Source: Hyperoplus lanceolatus (lineage: Eukaryota; Chordata; Actinopteri; Uranoscopiformes; Ammodytidae). From it: a stretch of 64,000 bases of DNA. This document shows, piece by piece, positions 58,774 through 64,000 of this stretch (position 1 is its first letter; every line of letters begins with the position of its first letter). The stretch lies in assembly GCA_026929865.2 (NCBI GenBank), contig CM049407.1, positions 31,773,501-31,837,500 on the forward strand, in the 5' to 3' direction. Both the position numbers and the translations under genes were made by a program. The notes beneath the pieces are model-generated. The model did not search any database. It saw only the letters and a program-made list of their open reading frames with translations, and was not told the DNA's origin.

Positions 58774-60325
58774 AAGCCAAAATGAGATTTTGAGCATTAT
58801 GGGTAATATTATCATTAGGGGGATAGCCGCCGAGATTTCAGCTTTACCTGTACTGCAGTACTCCCTCATAATGGATGGAACACAGGATATCTGTGGCACA
58901 GAGCAGATCTCCATCTGCCTCCGCTATGTGGACCAAGACCTGGAGCCAAGGGAGGAGTTTGTCGGCTTGTATGAGGCCTCTTCCACAACTGCCGAGCATC
59001 TTTGGAAAATTGCCTCCGATGTGCTGCTCCGTCTCAATCTTCCACTCTCGGGTCTTCGTGGCCAAACCTATGACGGAGCAGCAAACATGTCAGGGCACAT
59101 ATCTGGGATGCAAGCTTTGGTCCGCAGAGAACAGCCGCTTGCTACCTTGGTCCACTGTGGTCCTCACTGTGTGAACCTGGTCACACAAGCAGTCTGCTTA
59201 TCCACACCAGTTGTCAGAGATGCCCTCCAGTGGATCCATGACCTGGGTTGTTTGTTTGGCAAGTCTGGTAAATTCAAAACAATCTTCAAACTGATAGCGA
59301 CATCTGAAAATGGCTCATTCACCACCATTAAGCCATTGTGTGCTACAAGATGGACTGTGCGAACACCAGCAATCAAGTCAGTCCTTACCCAATATGAGGT
59401 AGTCTTGGCTGCACTGGAGGAGATGGCCTCAGTCAAAGGGGCAGTAACAGCTCCTCGAGCAAGTGGCCTTCTTGACCAGTTCCAGAAAGGCAACACGTTA
59501 CTTGGTCTTCTGCTTGGGCAGGACATCCTCCTGAAGCTAGAAGGCCTCAATAAAAGCCTGCAAGGGAGATCAGTAACCATCAGCGGGATGTTGCAGACTG
59601 TTCAGTGCACGAGAAAAGCCTTTGTGGCACAGAGAACAAGTGAGACATTTCAGAGGCTTTACTCAAGAGCGGCAGACCTCACAGCATCTCTTGATTTGCA
59701 GCCAATCAATCTCCCACATATCCGGAAACCATCTAGCCGATATGGTGGGTCTGCAAATAGCCACACCCCGTCTTCTGCAGAGGAGCATTTCAGAGTGCAG
59801 TTCTTCTTGGCCATCGATACTGCAAACATGCAACTGGAAGAGAGGTTCAATCAGGAGGGCCTTAGCAATTTGTCCATGTTGGAGCAACATCTGCTGTCTG
59901 GTGAATTTAGTGAGGAAGTACAGCTATACCCAGAATTGAATGCAGAGCTGCTGCCAGTGCAACTTGCTATGCTAAAGGCAAATCACACCTTCAAGTCCAG
60001 TCTGGAAGTCAGAAACATCCTAAACGACATGGTGACAGAAGTTCGCCGGTTGTTTTGCCAAGTGGAGGTGCTTGTGAGGCTGCTTATCGTGGTCCCTGTG
60101 TCTTCTTGCGAAGCAGAAAGGAGCTTCAGTGCGCTGCGCCGCTTGAAGACATGGCTCCGCTCCACGATGTCACAGTCTAGACTCAACAGCGTCTCAGTGT
60201 GTCACGTCCACAGGAAGAAACTACAAAAAATAACAAAAGAGAAAATAGCTACTGCCTTCATTGGCACATCAGAGAGGCGGGCACATTTGTTTGGGGCATT
60301 TAAAAAAATTGAGAATAGTCAATAG
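58682..60325 (+). CDS. hAT transposase core and dimerisation domain
   Basis: A 547-codon open frame; the first 18 codons overlap the N-terminal half in another frame and are not genuine. Then come WLKREHPYTSPESQNEIL, the catalytic-core start YSLIMDGTQDICGTEQISIC, LRGQTYDGAANMSGHISGMQ (second Asp region), HCGPHCVNLVTQAV, LCATRWTVRTPAI and the hAT C-terminal SSCEAERSFSALRRLKTWLR followed by STMSQSRLN. These match RNase H-like hAT transposases of the DUF4371 type. The long intact frame suggests fairly recent activity of the family. Human relatives of this group are domesticated ZMYM and ZNF862-like genes, but the repeat setting here argues for a transposon. Confidence 0.85.
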   Translation: MRRETSRIIFKIKQRMTPSWLKREHPYTSPESQNEILSIMGNIIIRGIAAEISALPVLQYSLIMDGTQDICGTEQISICLRYVDQDLEPREEFVGLYEASSTTAEHLWKIASDVLLRLNLPLSGLRGQTYDGAANMSGHISGMQALVRREQPLATLVHCGPHCVNLVTQAVCLSTPVVRDALQWIHDLGCLFGKSGKFKTIFKLIATSENGSFTTIKPLCATRWTVRTPAIKSVLTQYEVVLAALEEMASVKGAVTAPRASGLLDQFQKGNTLLGLLLGQDILLKLEGLNKSLQGRSVTISGMLQTVQCTRKAFVAQRTSETFQRLYSRAADLTASLDLQPINLPHIRKPSSRYGGSANSHTPSSAEEHFRVQFFLAIDTANMQLEERFNQEGLSNLSMLEQHLLSGEFSEEVQLYPELNAELLPVQLAMLKANHTFKSSLEVRNILNDMVTEVRRLFCQVEVLVRLLIVVPVSSCEAERSFSALRRLKTWLRSTMSQSRLNSVSVCHVHRKKLQKITKEKIATAFIGTSERRAHLFGAFKKIENSQ

Positions 60326-60432
60326 GCTTACTTTTGGTTCATTGCATTCAGTTGTCCAGCGCTCTCGCTCTCTCTCTCTCTTTCTCTCTGGTAGTTGAAC
60401 AGACTGGCCTTTGCTCTATTTTCTATTGGCCT

Positions 60433-61475
60433 ACACACGGTTTTGTTAACGTCATATTATAGCATATAGGGCACGTGCGCTCGCTCACTCACTCACTCAC
60501 GCACGCACACACCTGTTGTGTTCCGTTTTTCACGGTTCTTTTTGTTATCAAATTTAAAAAAAGTGCTGAATTCCTATCTGGTCAGTGGTCACAATTCTTA
60601 CTTTTGCATTTTCACCTGCGAAAGGCCTACCTTGTGTGGTGATTAATTCACTCTCCGCTCTTTATACATAGGTTATAGCCAGGCTTTCCACACACGCTTC
60701 TTTAACAATTTAACTGACGTCGAGCAAATGGTTTAGGCCAAATGTTTTTTTTAAATTTGCTGTAGTTAATAGTTACACGAAATCGATGCCTCAGAGTTAC
60801 CATTGCAAATAAAAACGACAGCAAATTATTAAATAGATGATACATTTATTGAATATAGCCTAATTAACTCACCAAAGCAGCAAAGAATCTCCATCCACCA
60901 TCCGACCCTTTTCTAAATCCGACCGACGGTTTGTTACACTAAACCTCATAGGCTATAGGGCACGCGCGCTCGCTGGCTCACTCACTCACTCACGCACGCA
61001 CACACCTGTTGTGTCCTGTTCTGCTATAATTTGCTATCGAAAAGCTGTTTTTCACGGTTCTTTTTGTATTAATCAAATTTTAAAAAAGTGCTGAATTCAC
61101 ACATCCATAGGCCTATCTGGGTGCTGGTCACAGTTCTTACTTTTGCATTTACACCTGCGAAAGGCCTACCTTGGGCCTTTCGCACATTAATTCACTTTCC
61201 GCTCTTTGTAGGTTATAGCCAGGCTTTCCACACACGCTTCTTTAACAATTTAGGCTACCTGACGTCGAGCAAACGGTTTAGAGCAAAATGTTTTTTTAAA
61301 ATTTGCTAATAGTTACACGAAATCGATGCCTCAGAGTTACCATTGCAAATAAAAACGACAGCAAATGATTAAATAGATGATACATTTATTGAATATAGGC
61401 TAATTAACTCACCAAAGCAGCAAATAATCTCCATCCACCATCCGACCCTTTTCTGAGTCCGACCGTTTGGCACAG
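60433..61475. repeat. Tandem duplication, unit about 490 bp
   Basis: Two direct copies of a block (about 60433-60940 and 60941-61475) share long runs such as CACTCACGCACGCACACACC, TAGCCAGGCTTTCCACACAC and AATCGATGCCTCAGAGTTAC. Offset is 489 at the left end and grows with small indels. It follows the transposase stop and may be its 3' region. Confidence 0.8.
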
Positions 61476-61479
61476 ACCG

Positions 61480-63640
61480 TTACCAATTAAGTAGGCCTAA
61501 TTGGTAGCGCGAAACAAGGATAGGCGGCGGCCAATCACGGTCGCGCGCGCGCACAGAGAGAGAGAGAGAGAGACCTTGACGCTGTGTTTTAATACGGCTG
61601 GACGCACTCCATGCCCGGCTTAAAAAGTGGGGGGGGGGCAAAATGAGTCTTGAGAAAAGTGGGGGGTACATGTACCCCCCATCCCCCCGTAATCGACGTC
61701 TAACTGCTAATAGTGATGCTAACGGAACACGAGCGGAGAGGTGTATCTCCTGCTCTGACCGCAGACCCCCCCCCCCCCCACACACACACACACACACACA
61801 CAAGGGGCAGCAATCAGGCAGCACTACGCCATAGCTGCGTCTGGTCTGCCTAATCCAAGGAAGAATAAGAAAAGAAGAAGACCCCGGCTAGCAACGCAGC
61901 AGATGTCTCCGACCCACCAAAGACACAACGCAGAATTAGCTAAAGTAAGTTTACACATGAGTTTATGATGATATTTGTTAACATTAGTTTCACATACTGC
62001 GTGGTTCATTGTTTTACTTTCATATGTGTTCCATTACACATCAGGTTGAACTTAACGATTAGTTTTGCTTTTAGTGGTAAGCTTTTAAGTGGAATAAAAT
62101 GGTGACCGTTTTGATCGTATTTGCTATTAAAATGTATCACGTTGCTAATGAGCAGATGCTGTCTTTGAGACACAGAGGAGCGATTCACAACACTGCTTAA
62201 TGGGCTTAAATTAACACCCGCCAAAGGCGGGTAAATGTTGTTTTAGGTGAGTATAAGTTATTGACTCTACCCCCCACCATGGCTTGTGAAAAATGTGTGA
62301 CCGTGCGTCTATTAAACGTCACCAACGGTGATAAACGGAAAGGACACTGCTCTCTACATTAACACTCCTCCCATAACATTCACAACGAAATGCAAGGGTT
62401 AAGGTTATGCAAGTTTTAAAATAGTTTATGTGCTTCAAAATGTATTTTTGTGCTACTGCATTTTTGTTGTTGCTTGCTAGCACCAGTGCTACCACTTATA
62501 AAAATAAGTGTACAGCCCTTAAGTAATTTCAAGTATGAAATACCCAAAAGGTTGAGCTACCACATTTTCAAGACAAATATCAAGAATTTATACATTTAAT
62601 TGGGCCTTGTCAAAGCAGCATGCTAATGTTATAAGTTTACTTAAATATTTAATATACTATGTGTCTATCTGTTTTCTTGTTTTGACAGTGAGCTGGAACT
62701 GTTGACGTTCTGCCTTAATAGAAACTTCAACGAGTAGGATTCTAAGAGGCTTCAGCAACACAAAGAATGGAAAGAGGTCCGGTGTTTCTTTTGATGCCTG
62801 TTGCGGTTTGGTCTTTTTGATGCCCCCCCCCTCGACTGAAACTTATGAGGCTACTGTTGTTCAAAACCATGTAAATGTTATGACATTCACATTTAATTGT
62901 ATCGGTTTGTCATTTGTTAACTTTGCTAATATATTTAGAGTTAAAAACAGTTCATTTCTCGTTCTCCTGTATAAAGTTCTCAAAACATTTTGCTATTATT
63001 TTGACACATTGATTCAACTTCTGTTAACATTTATAATATTTCTCTCGACTCACCTGTGGTCAAAAACGCAAGGCAAAACATTGCCAGTAGGCCAGGTTCA
63101 TTTGTGTCTTTTTTGGTAAAATAAATTTGGAGTTTCATGAGAAGGCCCTTAGGTGTGGTTACTTTTCGCTTCATATTATTTCATATCCAATCACAATGAT
63201 ATCCTTCTCAAAGTGTTTTCTACAAGACAAAGGTAAATTATTGAATTACAATTATTTAATGAGTAAGTTTTTATAATGCACTAAATTCATTGAAATAATT
63301 GTCTTGGTGCAGTCCCTGGAGATATAAAGTAAATGTGGAGTTAACACTTTTTTGTTAGTTATATCTATGTGGTAAAATGTGTATAAGATTCATCATAATG
63401 GGAAGAAGTATCATATTCATATGAAAATTGAACACTCTTAACCTGTACACACTTTCCTAGTAAATTTAAGCCAGCACTTTACTATTTTTACAATGATTCA
63501 TCATAATAAAATAGTCCAAATGCTACACAAGGAAGTTTATTTTACTTGATATAGCACAATTCATACACACTAACCTAAAATGTACACACTAGTGAGTGTC
63601 ACATCATTATTTGATTTGGTGTGGAAAAGTAAAAAATAAA
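61480..63640. other. No gene recognised
   Basis: Contains GA repeats (61553-61573), hAT-like text GCTTAAAAAGTGGGGGG at 61619, a C/CA tract (61768-61802) and a short ACCCGCC-AAA-GGCGGGT hairpin at about 62214-62230. A short frame MSPTHQRHNAELAK at 61901 ends at a GTAAGT donor, but nothing downstream confirms a gene. Confidence 0.35.
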
Positions 63641-63647
63641 TAAATAA

Positions 63648-63678
<31 letters not shown>

Positions 63679-63684
63679 CACACA

Positions 63685-63842
63685 CAGCCCTGGAAAAAAA
63701 ATAAGAGACCAATCAAAATGATAATAAACTACTGACAAATTCCAATAAATGTTTTGTCATTAAGAGCATTTTCAATAAGTTATATAGAGATGAAGATTGA
63801 AGAAAAAAATCCAGACTTTTCTCTTTATTTTTCCCAGAGCTG
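63685..63842. mobile_element. 158-bp Tc1-type MITE
   Basis: Ends CAGCCCTGGAAAAAA and TTTTTCCCAGAGCTG are inverted; the right end is followed by TA, the left TA is lost next to a TA/CA microsatellite. AATAAGAGACC next to the left end is typical of this family. Confidence 0.65.
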
Positions 63843-63848
63843 TATATA

Positions 63849-64000
63849 CAGTGGCTTGCATAAGTATTCATACCCCTTGGAACTTTTCCACATTTGTGTC
63901 AGATTACAACCACACATACATTTATTTAATTTGGATTGTATATGCTATAAACCAATACAAAGTGGCGCATGATTGTGAAGTGGAATGAAAATGAAAGGTG
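63849..64000 (+). mobile_element. Tc1-like element, left end, running off the window
   Basis: After TA, CAGTGGCTTGCATAAGTATT followed by CATACCCCTTGGAACTTTTC is the end of the same broad Tc1 family as the element at 3278-5696. The rest lies beyond 64000. Confidence 0.75.

Larger units (their letters stand above)
56542..60325 (+). mobile_element. hAT transposon with spliced TTF-finger transposase gene
   Basis: A first exon starts MSKRSGPDIRCFF at 56542 and has a GTAAGT donor at 56603. Two short acidic exons lie near 57196-57258 and 57343-57405, and a large last exon runs from 58201 to 60325. The domain set (TTF zinc finger, DUF4371-like core, hAT dimerisation) marks the TTF/ZMYM-related hAT group. 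A T-run in exon 1 puts TAA in frame after CFF, and the last exon has one frame shift, so the copy is probably inactive. Outer termini were not identified. A pair of inverted LTRs sits in an intron. Confidence 0.75.

Noticed and set aside
61901-61942. Short exon-like frame ending at a GTAAGT donor
   Set aside because: Only 14 codons and nothing downstream confirms it.

Overview
The window looks like nuclear DNA of a ray-finned (teleost-type) fish. One recognisable host gene is split over about 23 kb, and almost everything else is a dense pile of fish-type transposable elements: hAT, Tc1/mariner, TTAA-site elements, Harbinger, Helitron, L1, L2 and RTE LINEs, tRNA-type SINEs, a Copia element and solo or rearranged LTRs. 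No bacterial operons, CRISPR arrays or RNA genes were found.

Host gene. The minus strand carries the complete coding sequence of a beta-1,3-glucuronyltransferase of the B3GAT1 (GlcAT-P, HNK-1 epitope) type. Four coding exons (32562-32451, 10553-10042, 9898-9602, 9274-9188) join in phase into a predicted 335-residue type II Golgi enzyme. Introns 2 and 3 are short (143 and 327 bp). Intron 1 is about 21.9 kb and is almost wholly made of mobile elements.

Layout. 1-7250 lies downstream of the gene: repeat remnants, an hAT MITE, and two abutting Tc1 elements, the first hosting a young hAT insertion. 7250-9187 is probable 3' UTR. Intron 1 holds a nearly full-length minus-strand L1 (10649-16164) with a Harbinger MITE inside it. 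Next comes an older plus-strand L1 interrupted by a pogo-like element that itself hosts four more insertions. After that sit an IS630-like remnant, a 5.6 kb near-perfect palindrome (23473-29081) inside another DNA transposon, and a Helitron with a helicase remnant ending about 100 bp from exon 1. Upstream of the gene are a truncated Tc1, a 7.3 kb nest (34634-41928) of L2, hAT, TTAA and RTE elements inside one hAT, two SINEs, a solo LTR, a possible SAM-domain exon, a Copia element, several hAT MITEs and a large intron-bearing hAT transposase gene (56542-60325).

Most notable. The palindrome has arms of about 2.7 kb, an 8-bp target duplication and arrays of short repeats, and it lies in a transcribed intron, so a very long RNA hairpin is possible. 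Other leads are an 87-residue frame that joins a Tc1 DNA-binding domain to the transposase tail without the catalytic core, a pair of head-to-head LTRs inside the hAT gene, and the multi-level insertion stacks that can be ordered in time. Element calls rest on terminal motifs, target duplications and remembered protein motifs; no database search was possible.
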